From positions 1 through 64,000 of the forward strand of contig JAIPBT010000016.1 of NCBI GenBank assembly GCA_021738565.1: a DNA stretch of 64,000 bases, read 5' to 3'. Made by a program: the position numbers and the translations under genes. The DNA is from Bacteroidales bacterium. GTDB lineage: Bacteria > Bacteroidota > Bacteroidia > Bacteroidales > GCA-2748055. Positions 16,725-24,786 of this stretch are shown in pieces; positions within the stretch are counted from its first letter, which is position 1; the number at the start of each line of letters is the position of its first letter. Below the pieces are notes generated by a model, which did no database searches, was not told the origin of the DNA, and worked only from the letters and a program-made list of their open reading frames with translations.

Positions 16725-17651
16725 TCATCTGTCAATTTTAAATTCTACACCTGTAAGTGATTCTGAAATTTTCCATAATTTCAGCTGGTCTTGTTTGTTT
16801 ACCTTTCCACGCTTTGGATAGGTCCTTACGGGATAACCTTTCATCTCGGCAAAACCTCCCGGTCCGTAATATCCCTTGTTCTTTGCATCAGGTGATACAG
16901 CAGCATAAAGGGTTGGCAGCGCACCCATGTAAGAGCTTTGAGCAACGATGCGGTTAACCACGCGCACGGCAGATACCATAAGGCGATTCCCTTTCATGGC
17001 CGGACCTTTTTCAAGGAGTTTGGAATCGGCATAACCGGGATGTGCAGCCACCGATAACATTTCCAGTCCATTTTCATTTATCCTGTCTGCCATTTCCCAG
17101 GTGAAAAGCAGGTTTGCAAGTTTGCTCATCCCGTATGCCTTCCACTTGCTGTGTTTCTTTTCCCAGTGAATATCGTGGAACCTCAATTCTCCCCTGCCGT
17201 GTGCTGCACTGGATACGTTAACAATGCGTGAGCCCCTCGCTTTCTTCAACGCGGGGAACAAATGTCCTGAAAGGGCAAAATGACCCAGGTGATTTACTCC
17301 AAACTGCATCTCAAATCCGTCAACAGTATTGCGTTTAGGTATCGCCATCAAACCTGCATTATTGATCAACAGGTCAAGTTTATTGAATTTATCAAGAAAC
17401 TCAATGGCAAATAATTTCACGGACGAAAGATCTGCCAGGTCAAGTTTCATTACATGAACTTTCGCATCCGGCAACGATGCTTCGAGTTCCTTTTTTGCCA
17501 TCCCTGCACTCTCCATATTGCGGCAGGCCATTACCACTTCACACCCTTTTTCTGCCAATCCAAGCGTGGTGTAATAACCGATGCCGCTGTTTGCACCTGT
17601 TACTATAGCTGTTTTTCCCTGCTGGGATGGTATATGATCATAATTCCACAT
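16725..17651 (-). CDS. Short-chain dehydrogenase/reductase
   Basis: The 308-residue Rossmann enzyme has the SDR cofactor motif TGANSGIGYYTT (about residues 19-30), NNAGLM, the catalytic Ser in VNVSSAAHGRG and YGMSKLANLL with the Tyr-x3-Lys pair. Arg in ACRN after beta-2 suggests NADP(H). The overall layout is that of retinol-dehydrogenase/protochlorophyllide-reductase-like SDRs; the substrate is unknown. A near-consensus -7 element (TATCTTTA on the minus strand, 17673-17666) lies upstream. Confidence 0.85.
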   Translation of the reverse strand: MWNYDHIPSQQGKTAIVTGANSGIGYYTTLGLAEKGCEVVMACRNMESAGMAKKELEASLPDAKVHVMKLDLADLSSVKLFAIEFLDKFNKLDLLINNAGLMAIPKRNTVDGFEMQFGVNHLGHFALSGHLFPALKKARGSRIVNVSSAAHGRGELRFHDIHWEKKHSKWKAYGMSKLANLLFTWEMADRINENGLEMLSVAAHPGYADSKLLEKGPAMKGNRLMVSAVRVVNRIVAQSSYMGALPTLYAAVSPDAKNKGYYGPGGFAEMKGYPVRTYPKRGKVNKQDQLKLWKISESLTGVEFKIDR

Positions 17652-17697
17652 TGATTAATGTATTTTAAAGATAAATTAAATGAGTTTTCTTTCTGTC

Positions 17698-17750
17698 ACT
17701 AATTAGTGTCTGTCCATAAAGTGCAGTGGCTGGATCCAATAGAACACTAA
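17698..17750. repeat. Dispersed element, copy 3 (end-only derivative)
   Basis: CACTAATTAGTGTCTGTCC followed by CAGTGGCTGGATCC repeats the left-end signature of the elements at 1935 and 52965 (GTGGCTGGATC in all three). The expected second end is missing; instead ACACTAA (17744-17750) mirrors TTAGTGT (17703-17709). It looks like a deletion derivative. Confidence 0.55.
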
Positions 17751-17868
17751 CAATTCAACATACAAATTGGTTTAAAAAATATGAGAAACAGGATAGGGTA
17801 TGTTCCAGGTTGTGCATCTTTATAAGTGAGGGAAGAAATGTAATAATAAACATTAAAAAATAAATCCT

Positions 17869-19161
17869 ATGAAAACGATAAAGAATTTTACCCTGATCCT
17901 GGCAGCCATTCTAATGGCAAATACAGGGATAAGCTCCTATGCTTCTGTTGATGAAGAAGACCAGGCTGTTGATACTGTTAAATACACCATTTATTCAGGA
18001 ATTATAATGGACGCAGAGGATAAAACGCCCCTGCCTTTTGCAACCATTGAAAGCGTTGGACTGAACATTGCCACCGTGACCAATATAGATGGTGAATTTA
18101 TCCTCAAGATCCCGCGGGATAAAAACCTGGAGCAAATTAAGATCTCTTATATAGGCTACAACAACACAACAGAGGATGTCGGCCGCTTCGAAAATGCCTC
18201 CGGGGAAGAAATTTTGCTTAAGCCACGTTCGGTAAATCTTCAGGAGGTTACCATCAGGGCTGAAGATGCAGAGGGGCTCATCGAAGACATGCTGGCAAAT
18301 ATTCGCGACAATTACCCGGATCACGACATGATGATGCAGGCATTCTACCGGGAAACAATTAAAAAGCGCAGAAGGTATGTTTCCATATCAGAAGCGGTAG
18401 TGGATATTTTCAAATCTGCCTATGCAAATGATTTTAAGTACGACCAGGTAAAACTTGTCCACGGAAGGAAAAGCGCTGATGTTGATAAAATGGACACAAT
18501 CCTCTTTAAAGTACAGGGAGGACCCGTTACAACACTGTTGCTTGATGTGGTTAAAAATCCATATATTCTTCTCTCTGAGCATTATAAAAAAGTGTATACT
18601 TTCATGATCAGTGGAGTGATCAGTATGAACGACCGGCTTCATTACATAATTTCATTCAAGCAAAAACCGCACGTGACAACCCCGTATTATTTTGGTAAAC
18701 TTTACGTAGACATTGACAAACTTGCCATTACTGAAGCAGAATTCGAACTGAATATGGAGAATGAGATTGAAGTAGCCGATATGTTTATAAGGAAAAAACC
18801 CATCGGGCTCTCGGTAATACCTGAAAAAGCAGTGTACCGTACAAAATACACCATAGAGGATGACACATGGTATTTCAGTTATGCCCGCGCAGAAGTCAAG
18901 TTCGATGTCAAATGGGACAAGAAACTCTTCAAAACAGCATATACAACAATGTCTGAAATCGCCATTACCAACAGAAGTGAATCGGCAGTTGAGAAATTTG
19001 CGATGAAGGAAAGATTCAAAAAATCCCATGTGCTCGATGAACTGGTTTATGTTTTCTTTGACCAGGATTTCTGGGGAAGTTACAATGTGATCGAGCCCGA
19101 TCAGTCCATCGAAAGTGCGATCGAAAGACTGAACAGGAAATTTGTCAGGAATGAAGATTAA
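17869..19161 (+). CDS. CarboxypepD_reg-like exported protein, paralogue of the STN protein downstream
   Basis: The 430-residue protein has a signal peptide (residues 1-25) and a carboxypeptidase-regulatory-like beta sandwich (YSGIIMDAEDKTPLPFATI to LQEVTIRAED, about residues 43-138). A 280-residue C-terminal domain follows, with the pattern AFYRETI...SEAVVDIFKS...GRK. The same domain, in the same order, ends the protein at 20848, including the closing DxFWGxYN motif, so the two are paralogues. The role is unknown; it is expected in the periplasm or at the outer membrane. It sits directly upstream of an ECF sigma/FecR pair, which suggests it belongs to the regulated response. Confidence 0.75.
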   Translation: MKTIKNFTLILAAILMANTGISSYASVDEEDQAVDTVKYTIYSGIIMDAEDKTPLPFATIESVGLNIATVTNIDGEFILKIPRDKNLEQIKISYIGYNNTTEDVGRFENASGEEILLKPRSVNLQEVTIRAEDAEGLIEDMLANIRDNYPDHDMMMQAFYRETIKKRRRYVSISEAVVDIFKSAYANDFKYDQVKLVHGRKSADVDKMDTILFKVQGGPVTTLLLDVVKNPYILLSEHYKKVYTFMISGVISMNDRLHYIISFKQKPHVTTPYYFGKLYVDIDKLAITEAEFELNMENEIEVADMFIRKKPIGLSVIPEKAVYRTKYTIEDDTWYFSYARAEVKFDVKWDKKLFKTAYTTMSEIAITNRSESAVEKFAMKERFKKSHVLDELVYVFFDQDFWGSYNVIEPDQSIESAIERLNRKFVRNED

Positions 19162-19204
19162 AATACAACTCCTTAAAAATTTCTTATAAAGACCGTGAAA
19201 CGGG

Positions 19205-19274
19205 AAAGTGCTGCCTTAAAAAATGTAATTTTGAATTCAAGGGTTATATTATTCAACACCAAAGGCAGCACTTT
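19205..19274. repeat. Perfect 13-base inverted repeat bracketing the sigma-gene promoter
   Basis: AAAGTGCTGCCTT (19205-19217) and its exact complement AAGGCAGCACTTT (19262-19274) flank the -7 element at 19226-19233. The left arm occupies the -33 region and the right arm lies in the 5' leader. It could be an operator pair or an RNA-level structure. Confidence 0.6.
19226..19233 (+). promoter_or_regulatory. -7 element TAATTTTG of the sigma/FecR operon
   Basis: An exact TAnnTTTG match 60 bases upstream of the ECF sigma start. No TTG is found at -33; that position is taken by the left arm of the inverted repeat, which suggests an activator-dependent or repressed promoter. Confidence 0.5.
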
Positions 19275-19292
19275 TAAAAATTCCTGCAGAAA

Positions 19293-19844
19293 ATGAATCT
19301 CAAGGACAGAAATGCACTGAGAAGGATAGGGAACGGTGACATACAGGCATTTGAAGACCTGTTCCACACCTACTATCCCGGGATGTGCAGTTACGCGGAA
19401 AGCCTTGTAAAAAAACAGGAAGTTGCCGAAGAAATTACGCAGGATGTATTTTATAATATCTGGAAAAACAAAGGAGAATTAAAGATCACGATCAGTGTGC
19501 AAAATTACCTGTACAGGTCGGTTTTTAACAATTCCATGATGCACCTCAGAAAAATACGAAAAGAATTGTCGCTCGATGACCAATGGGCAGCAAATACGCT
19601 CAGGGCAGAGGAACAGACAACAGACGGGATTGACGTAAGGGAACTGAATGCAATCATTGTTTATACGTTGCAACGGCTCCCTGCAAGAACACAGGAAATA
19701 TTCAACATGAGCAGGTTTGAAGGATTAAAATACCAGGAGATCGCAACCAGGCTATCCATTTCCATCAAAACTGTGGAGGCCAATATGGGAAAAGCGCTTA
19801 AAGCCCTGAGAGCATCTCTTGAAGATTACAGAAATACGGCTTGA
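19293..19844 (+). CDS. ECF RNA polymerase sigma factor (Bacteroidota FecI-like)
   Basis: The 183-residue protein has sigma region 2 (AFEDLFHTYYPGMCSYA to EEITQDVFYNIWKN, about residues 17-62) and region 4 with a helix-turn-helix (LPARTQEIFNMSRFEGLKY to IKTVEANMGKALKAL, about residues 127-172). It is of the Bacteroidota sigma-70 family that pairs with FecR. It would direct RNA polymerase to its target promoters when released by the FecR protein encoded 1 base downstream. Confidence 0.93.
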   Translation: MNLKDRNALRRIGNGDIQAFEDLFHTYYPGMCSYAESLVKKQEVAEEITQDVFYNIWKNKGELKITISVQNYLYRSVFNNSMMHLRKIRKELSLDDQWAANTLRAEEQTTDGIDVRELNAIIVYTLQRLPARTQEIFNMSRFEGLKYQEIATRLSISIKTVEANMGKALKALRASLEDYRNTA

Positions 19845-19845
19845 C

Positions 19846-20841
19846 ATGAAAAGAAACAACAAATACTGGAGCAATATTGCAGGATTTATCACCGGGGAAA
19901 TGAGCCGGCAGCAACAAGAATTATTTCTCCGTGACCTTGAAGCAAACGGGCAATTAAAAAAAGATTTTGAACTGATGCAAAGAACATGGAATGAGTTCGA
20001 CTCGAACCCGGCAGAAAAATATACCCGTACAGCTGAAGCATGGCAGTCGCTGAAGTCCAGGCTGGATAGGGATGGTATGCTTGAAGAGGAGAAACCGGTC
20101 ATAAGAATGAGAAACCTGCGGTATGCTGTCAGGATAGCAGCCGTTTTGATCCTGATCCTTGCTGTTGGCGTTCCAACCATTTACTTTTCATTAAAAGAAT
20201 TGAATGATTCCGGATCGATGATCGAACACACCTCCGAAAGCGGAACATTAACTGTTGACCTCCCCGACGGCAGCAGGGTTTTTCTCAATAAAGGTGCGAA
20301 CCTGAAATACAACAATACATATGAAGAGGAAAGGGAGGTTGTCCTGGAAGGAGAGGGATATTTTGATGTGATGTCAAGTCCTGAACAACCATTCAGGGTA
20401 AATGCCGGTAAAGTGGTTATATCTGTTATGGGAACTTCTTTTAATGTAAAGGGATCCGGCGAACGGAATGTTGAAGTTTACGTTGAATCCGGTAAAGTGA
20501 AAGTATCCATTGTCAAATCTGAAGAAACCATGGTTCTGGAGCCAGGCCAGCTGGTCATGGCGGGAGATCATCTTGTTGCAGCGGATCAAACCGACGCAAA
20601 CTACCTTTCCTGGAAAACAAAGGAATTCAAATTTGTGGATGAACCGGTGGATGACATACTTCAGGTTCTTAAGAATGCCTACCATGTCGAAGTCAGGACC
20701 GGGAATATCGATCTGAAAGATCTCAGGCTCACCACAGTGTATGAAGATCAGACTTTCGATGCAATACTAAACACCATCTGCACCGCCCATAATATCAATT
20801 TCAAAAAGGAGGGGAAAGTTTATATATTGTATTCAAATTAA
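19846..20841 (+). CDS. FecR-family anti-sigma factor
   Basis: The 331-residue protein has a cytoplasmic N-terminus, one membrane helix (about residues 92-115) and the periplasmic FecR domain (TLTVDLPDGSRVFLNKGANL to FNVKGSGERNVEVYVESGKV). It ends in the DUF4974-type domain (KFVDEPVDDILQVLKNAY...). FecR proteins hold the ECF sigma at the membrane and receive a signal from a partner with an STN domain. ATG 19846 directly follows the sigma stop; an in-frame ATG at 19819 inside the sigma gene is less likely. Confidence 0.92.
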   Translation: MKRNNKYWSNIAGFITGEMSRQQQELFLRDLEANGQLKKDFELMQRTWNEFDSNPAEKYTRTAEAWQSLKSRLDRDGMLEEEKPVIRMRNLRYAVRIAAVLILILAVGVPTIYFSLKELNDSGSMIEHTSESGTLTVDLPDGSRVFLNKGANLKYNNTYEEEREVVLEGEGYFDVMSSPEQPFRVNAGKVVISVMGTSFNVKGSGERNVEVYVESGKVKVSIVKSEETMVLEPGQLVMAGDHLVAADQTDANYLSWKTKEFKFVDEPVDDILQVLKNAYHVEVRTGNIDLKDLRLTTVYEDQTFDAILNTICTAHNINFKKEGKVYILYSN

Positions 20842-20847
20842 TGCGGA

Positions 20848-22401
20848 ATGATTTCAAGGACAAAAAGAGGTTTCCCGGTGGCTTTCATGGTATCGGTGTT
20901 CCTTCTTGTCGGACCGGGAATTGTCCAGGGACAGGATCTTTCTGAACTAAAAGTCGGGATAAGATCTTCCGGTAAGCTTTTGCACATGGTTCTTGATGAC
21001 CTGTCGAAACAAACAGGGTACAATTTTACTTTCGATTCCAGACTGGCAGAAAGCAGGAAGAGCATTAACATGGAGTTGAAAGATATATCCATTCAGGATG
21101 CGATCGATACACTTTTTGAAGATCACACACTCACCTACAGGATCATTCATAAAAATATTGTCATCATCCCTTCAGGCAAGATACGCAACCTTGCCTCCCG
21201 TGATACGGTCTCGAAAAGATACAATATGGTTGCAGTGTCCGGGATCATCAGGGACAGCAAATCAGAGAAGCCTCTCCCCTATGCCACCGTTTCGCTTGTA
21301 AATTCAAACATAGGAACGATCTCCAATGAAAACGGGTCATTTGTGCTCAGGTTGCCTGATACTTTGACACAACCCGTGCTTGTAACCTCCTACATCGGTT
21401 TTAAAAATCAATATGTTCCTGTAACGGTTGCCTCCGATGAACCCATTGAAATTTATATGAACAAAAATGTCATATCCCTCCAGGAGGTGATCATCCGTTA
21501 CCAGGACCCTGCAGGATTGCTGACCGAGGCCATAAAAAAGATCCCTGTTAATTACCTCAATGAACCAAGCGGTATGAAGGCATACTACAGGGAAAAGGTC
21601 AGGAAAGACAACAAATGCATGATCTTCAGTGAAGCAGTGGTTGACATTGCAAAATCACCATATGTCAGCTCTTTTACCGCCGAACGATCCAGGATCCTGA
21701 AAGGACGAAAGCTCACAAATATTGATATACAGGATACTGTTGTACTGAAAATACGTTCCGGAATCAATACCATGCTTCAGCTGGACATTGTAAAACATCC
21801 GCCTGATTTTCTGACACCGGATTTTCACCTGCATTATAACCTGCATTTCTCTGATCTGGTAAGTTACAGGGACAAACTCGTGTATGTCATCTCATTCAGT
21901 CAGAAAGAGACAGTCCAGGAAACCCTGTTCAAAGGGGCCCTCTATATGGACCGGGAATCGCTTGCGATCATCGCCGCTGATTTTGAATATGATCCAACGC
22001 GCATCGGACGTGAACAGGATCTTTTCGTGGCGAAAAAAAGCAGAAACCTCAGAATCCGGCCTGTTGCAGCAAAGTACCACGTTGAATATGCTGAAACAGA
22101 CGACAGGTACGGATTGAGCCAGGTAAAAGGAGAAGTTGTATTTAAGGTCAGGAAAAGGCGGCAATGGATCGCCTCAAAATACCAGATCAACCTGGAACTG
22201 GCAGTAACCGATATTGAACCAGGCAACCCTCCCCGGATCAGGATCGGTGAACAGGTTAAGTCCTCTTCGATCATGGCAGAGGAGACATTTGAATACGATC
22301 CTGAATTCTGGGGCGATTACAACACCATCGCACCGGAAACCAGTCTGACCGAAGCATTGAAAAGAATTGAAAATTCCATCCGGGAAATAACTTCCGAATA
22401 A
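20848..22401 (+). CDS. STN and CarboxypepD_reg domain protein (possible FecR signalling partner)
   Basis: The 517-residue protein has a signal peptide (residues 1-28) and an STN domain (about residues 36-105; LHMVLDDLSKQTGYNFTFD and ISIQDAIDTLF). A CarboxypepD_reg domain follows (VSGIIRDSKSEKPLPYATV to LQEVIIRYQD), then the same C-terminal domain as the protein at 17869 (YYREKVRKDN, FSEAVVDIAKS, DPEFWGDYN). STN domains normally form the periplasmic signalling end of TonB receptors that contact FecR. Here no plug or 22-strand barrel follows, so the usual receptor architecture is replaced. It starts 6 bases after fecR, so the three genes form one operon. Confidence 0.82.
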   Translation: MISRTKRGFPVAFMVSVFLLVGPGIVQGQDLSELKVGIRSSGKLLHMVLDDLSKQTGYNFTFDSRLAESRKSINMELKDISIQDAIDTLFEDHTLTYRIIHKNIVIIPSGKIRNLASRDTVSKRYNMVAVSGIIRDSKSEKPLPYATVSLVNSNIGTISNENGSFVLRLPDTLTQPVLVTSYIGFKNQYVPVTVASDEPIEIYMNKNVISLQEVIIRYQDPAGLLTEAIKKIPVNYLNEPSGMKAYYREKVRKDNKCMIFSEAVVDIAKSPYVSSFTAERSRILKGRKLTNIDIQDTVVLKIRSGINTMLQLDIVKHPPDFLTPDFHLHYNLHFSDLVSYRDKLVYVISFSQKETVQETLFKGALYMDRESLAIIAADFEYDPTRIGREQDLFVAKKSRNLRIRPVAAKYHVEYAETDDRYGLSQVKGEVVFKVRKRRQWIASKYQINLELAVTDIEPGNPPRIRIGEQVKSSSIMAEETFEYDPEFWGDYNTIAPETSLTEALKRIENSIREITSE

Positions 22402-22421
22402 ATATCTTTTTTAAGTTTGAT

Positions 22422-22439
22422 GTCAGGTAAAAACCTGAC
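22422..22439 (+). terminator. Weak hairpin after the STN gene
   Basis: GTCAGGT-AAAA-ACCTGAC forms a 7-base stem 20 bases after the stop codon. A T-rich run begins only some 20 bases later, so terminator function is uncertain. Confidence 0.35.
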
Positions 22440-22476
22440 TGACATGAAAAAACTTGCCTTTTTTATTTTGATTCCC

Positions 22477-22545
22477 TTGATGTTCTATAAATAATAACTC
22501 AGCGAATCCCGATAATTATCGGGACAGCGAAAAGTTTCACGCCTC
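22477..22545. repeat. Direct repeat module A, copy 1
   Basis: A 69-base module ending in a block that contains CCCGATAATTATCGGG (22508-22523), then ACAGCGAAAAGTTTCACG and CCTC. It recurs at 22760-22828 with changes only in the first third. Confidence 0.8.
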
Positions 22546-22582
22546 TGTTATTCCTCCGCGGTTAAATTCTGCAATTTAAAAA

Positions 22583-22721
22583 TTTACCGCAGAGGTTAAA
22601 TTCGTAAAACTCATTTGAGTCGCTGCGCTTATGCGCGGAGTTTCGCTGAGTTTTTATTTTCAGGACGTTTTAGGGAGGTTTAGCGGAGTTGGAAATAAAT
22701 TTCCTGAGTTCCACGCCTCCA
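22583..22721. repeat. Dispersed repeat module B, copy 1
   Basis: About 139 bases from TTTACCGCAGAGG to CCACGCCTCCA. It recurs at 59684-59821 with roughly seven mismatches by eye. It has no ORF of interest and is rich in CGCAGAG/CGCGGAGTTT-like words. Confidence 0.85.
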
Positions 22722-22759
22722 GGCAACTCCCCGGGCGAAGCCCCCTCCGTAAAACTCCT

Positions 22760-22828
22760 TTGATGTTCCGGGAATAAAAACTCCGCGAATCCCGATAATT
22801 ATCGGGACAGCGAAAAGTTTCACGCCTC
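22760..22828. repeat. Direct repeat module A, copy 2
   Basis: Second copy of the 69-base module, with the same palindrome CCCGATAATTATCGGG at 22791-22806. It is followed by CCAATTAACTCTGCGGTTAAA, which resembles the sequence after module B at 59820, so modules are shuffled among copies. Confidence 0.8.
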
Positions 22829-23212
22829 CAATTAACTCTGCGGTTAAATGTTGCGGTTAAATTCTTCGTTTAAACAGTATCCGTGTTTTTATCGTTTATC
22901 CCTTCACAAATCTCTAAAACTTCGGCCCAGCCTACAAAACAGAAATATCAAAGAAGAATATCGGGGGAAGTCCAATGTTATCCGCCGAAACAGTCGGCGG
23001 ACTTACCGGAGTCATCCCGGGTATGTTCGCCTCCTCCCATGGAAATCTTAAATGAAAGATGTTTTTAACTTTACAATGCCAAGGGAATTTCTGTTGGTTA
23101 TTATCTATACCAAATGAATTCCGGCAATTGCCCCTGATGCCATTACAATTTTTGTAAGCGTGGATGGCTTTCAGGAAACACAACATATAAAACGATCATA
23201 AATTTTGCAGAC
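22829..23212. other. Non-coding remainder before the sulfatase gene
   Basis: No gene is supported here. The stretch includes GGTTAAAT repeats (22850s) and CCGCCGAAACAGTCGGCGG (about 22982-23000), a small palindrome. No clear consensus promoter for the sulfatase is visible; AAATTTTG 11 bases before the ATG is one base off the -7 pattern but is too close to the start codon. Confidence 0.4.
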
Positions 23213-24739
23213 ATGAAATATTCCTTTTATCTCATTATTTTTCTGCTCATTTTTTGGGGTTGTGATAAAAACACCGGCACAGAAAACCAACCCAACATCA
23301 TTCTTATACTGGCCGATGATCTTGGGTGGTCCGACATTGGTTGTTACGGCAGTGAAATTGAAACACCGCATCTCGATCAGCTGGCAGCAGGAGGAATGCG
23401 CTTCACAAATATGCACAATACCTCGAAATGTTTCCCTTCAAGGGCATGTCTCCTGACCGGGTTGTATGCACAACAGAATGGCTATGATAAGGATTTCAAC
23501 CAACCTTTTCTTCATGCAGTGACCCTTGGAGAAGTATTAAGGAGCCGCGGATACCGTACATTATGGTCTGGAAAGCACCATGGAATTGAAAATCCTGTTT
23601 ACATGGGATTTGACAGGTATTATGGCTTGAAGGATGGTGCAACGAATTATTTCAACCCCGGTCACCAGCGCCCGGGTGAAGGTAAGCCTGCCCAGAAAAG
23701 AAACAACAGGAAGTGGTGTATCGACAGCATCACATATGCCCCTTATACACCAGAATCGAAGGACTTTTATACTACAGACTATTTTACAAATTATGCCCTT
23801 CAATGGCTGGAAGAATACAAGGATGAGAAAAGGCCGTATTTTCTCTTCCTGGCTTACAATGCCCCACACGATCCGCTTCAGGCATGGCCTCAGGATATTG
23901 AAAAATACCGGGGCAAATACATGAAGGGATATGAGGCGATTCGCAGGGAACGATACGAAAAGCAACTGAAAACAGGACTTATAGACACCATCTACAGGCT
24001 TTCAGAATCCACCTACAATAAATGGACCGGCTACTCTGATTCCATGAAAATTAAAGAAGACCTGAAGATGGCTGTTTACGCTGCAATGATCGACAGGATG
24101 GATCAGAACATTGGAAGAATTCTGGACAAAGTCAATGAACTTGGTGAAGAGGAAAATACAATGATCATATTTGTTTCCGATAACGGAGCATCAGCAGAGG
24201 TTGTAAATATCCCTGGTAGTGGCCCGACAGGGTCAATGACACGCTGGACCTCGCTGGGGCCTGACTGGGCCAATGTTAGCAATACGCCTTTTCGCTATTT
24301 TAAGAACTGGAGCTATGAAGGAGGCATCAGAACCCCGATGATCGTTCACTGGCCCGGACAAATATCAGAACCTGGAAGCACCTGTGACTTTCCCTGCCAT
24401 TTCATTGATTTTATGGCAACATTCGTGGATATGACAAATGCTGTCTACCCGGATTCTGCAAATGGCTCATTTATTTATCCCTTGGCCGGTGAAAGCCTGA
24501 TCCCGGTAATTGAAAAGAAAAAAACAGAACGGGAAAAACCATTGTTCTGGAACTGGCGCAATGGAAGCGCTGTCTTGGAGGGAGAATGGAAAATAGTAAG
24601 ACATGGCCTTGAAAAACCATGGGAACTATACAACCTGGTGAGTGATCCTTCAGAGACAAACAACCTGGCAGATCAACATCCCGGGCAAGTATCAAGGCTC
24701 AGCACTCTTTACGAAAACTGGAAATCACAGTTTGAATAA
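23213..24739 (+). CDS. Sulfatase (arylsulfatase family, lipoprotein)
   Basis: The 508-residue protein has a lipoprotein signal (MKYSFYLIIFLLIFWGC). The sulfatase metal site is NIILILADDLGW, and the catalytic signature is CFPSRACLLTG, where Cys73 would be converted to formylglycine. Further conserved parts are GKHHG, PYFLFLAYNAPHDP and FVSDNGA (metal ligands). The family hydrolyses sulfate esters, typically on glycans in Bacteroidota. No maturase (anSME/FGE) lies in the window. The convergent neighbour is a glycoside hydrolase, which suggests use on a sulfated polysaccharide, but there are no SusC/SusD genes here. Confidence 0.92.
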   Translation: MKYSFYLIIFLLIFWGCDKNTGTENQPNIILILADDLGWSDIGCYGSEIETPHLDQLAAGGMRFTNMHNTSKCFPSRACLLTGLYAQQNGYDKDFNQPFLHAVTLGEVLRSRGYRTLWSGKHHGIENPVYMGFDRYYGLKDGATNYFNPGHQRPGEGKPAQKRNNRKWCIDSITYAPYTPESKDFYTTDYFTNYALQWLEEYKDEKRPYFLFLAYNAPHDPLQAWPQDIEKYRGKYMKGYEAIRRERYEKQLKTGLIDTIYRLSESTYNKWTGYSDSMKIKEDLKMAVYAAMIDRMDQNIGRILDKVNELGEEENTMIIFVSDNGASAEVVNIPGSGPTGSMTRWTSLGPDWANVSNTPFRYFKNWSYEGGIRTPMIVHWPGQISEPGSTCDFPCHFIDFMATFVDMTNAVYPDSANGSFIYPLAGESLIPVIEKKKTEREKPLFWNWRNGSAVLEGEWKIVRHGLEKPWELYNLVSDPSETNNLADQHPGQVSRLSTLYENWKSQFE

Positions 24740-24786
24740 TTAAACGGATTATCGGGATGACTGTTTTGAAGTCGAGCATAACGCAG

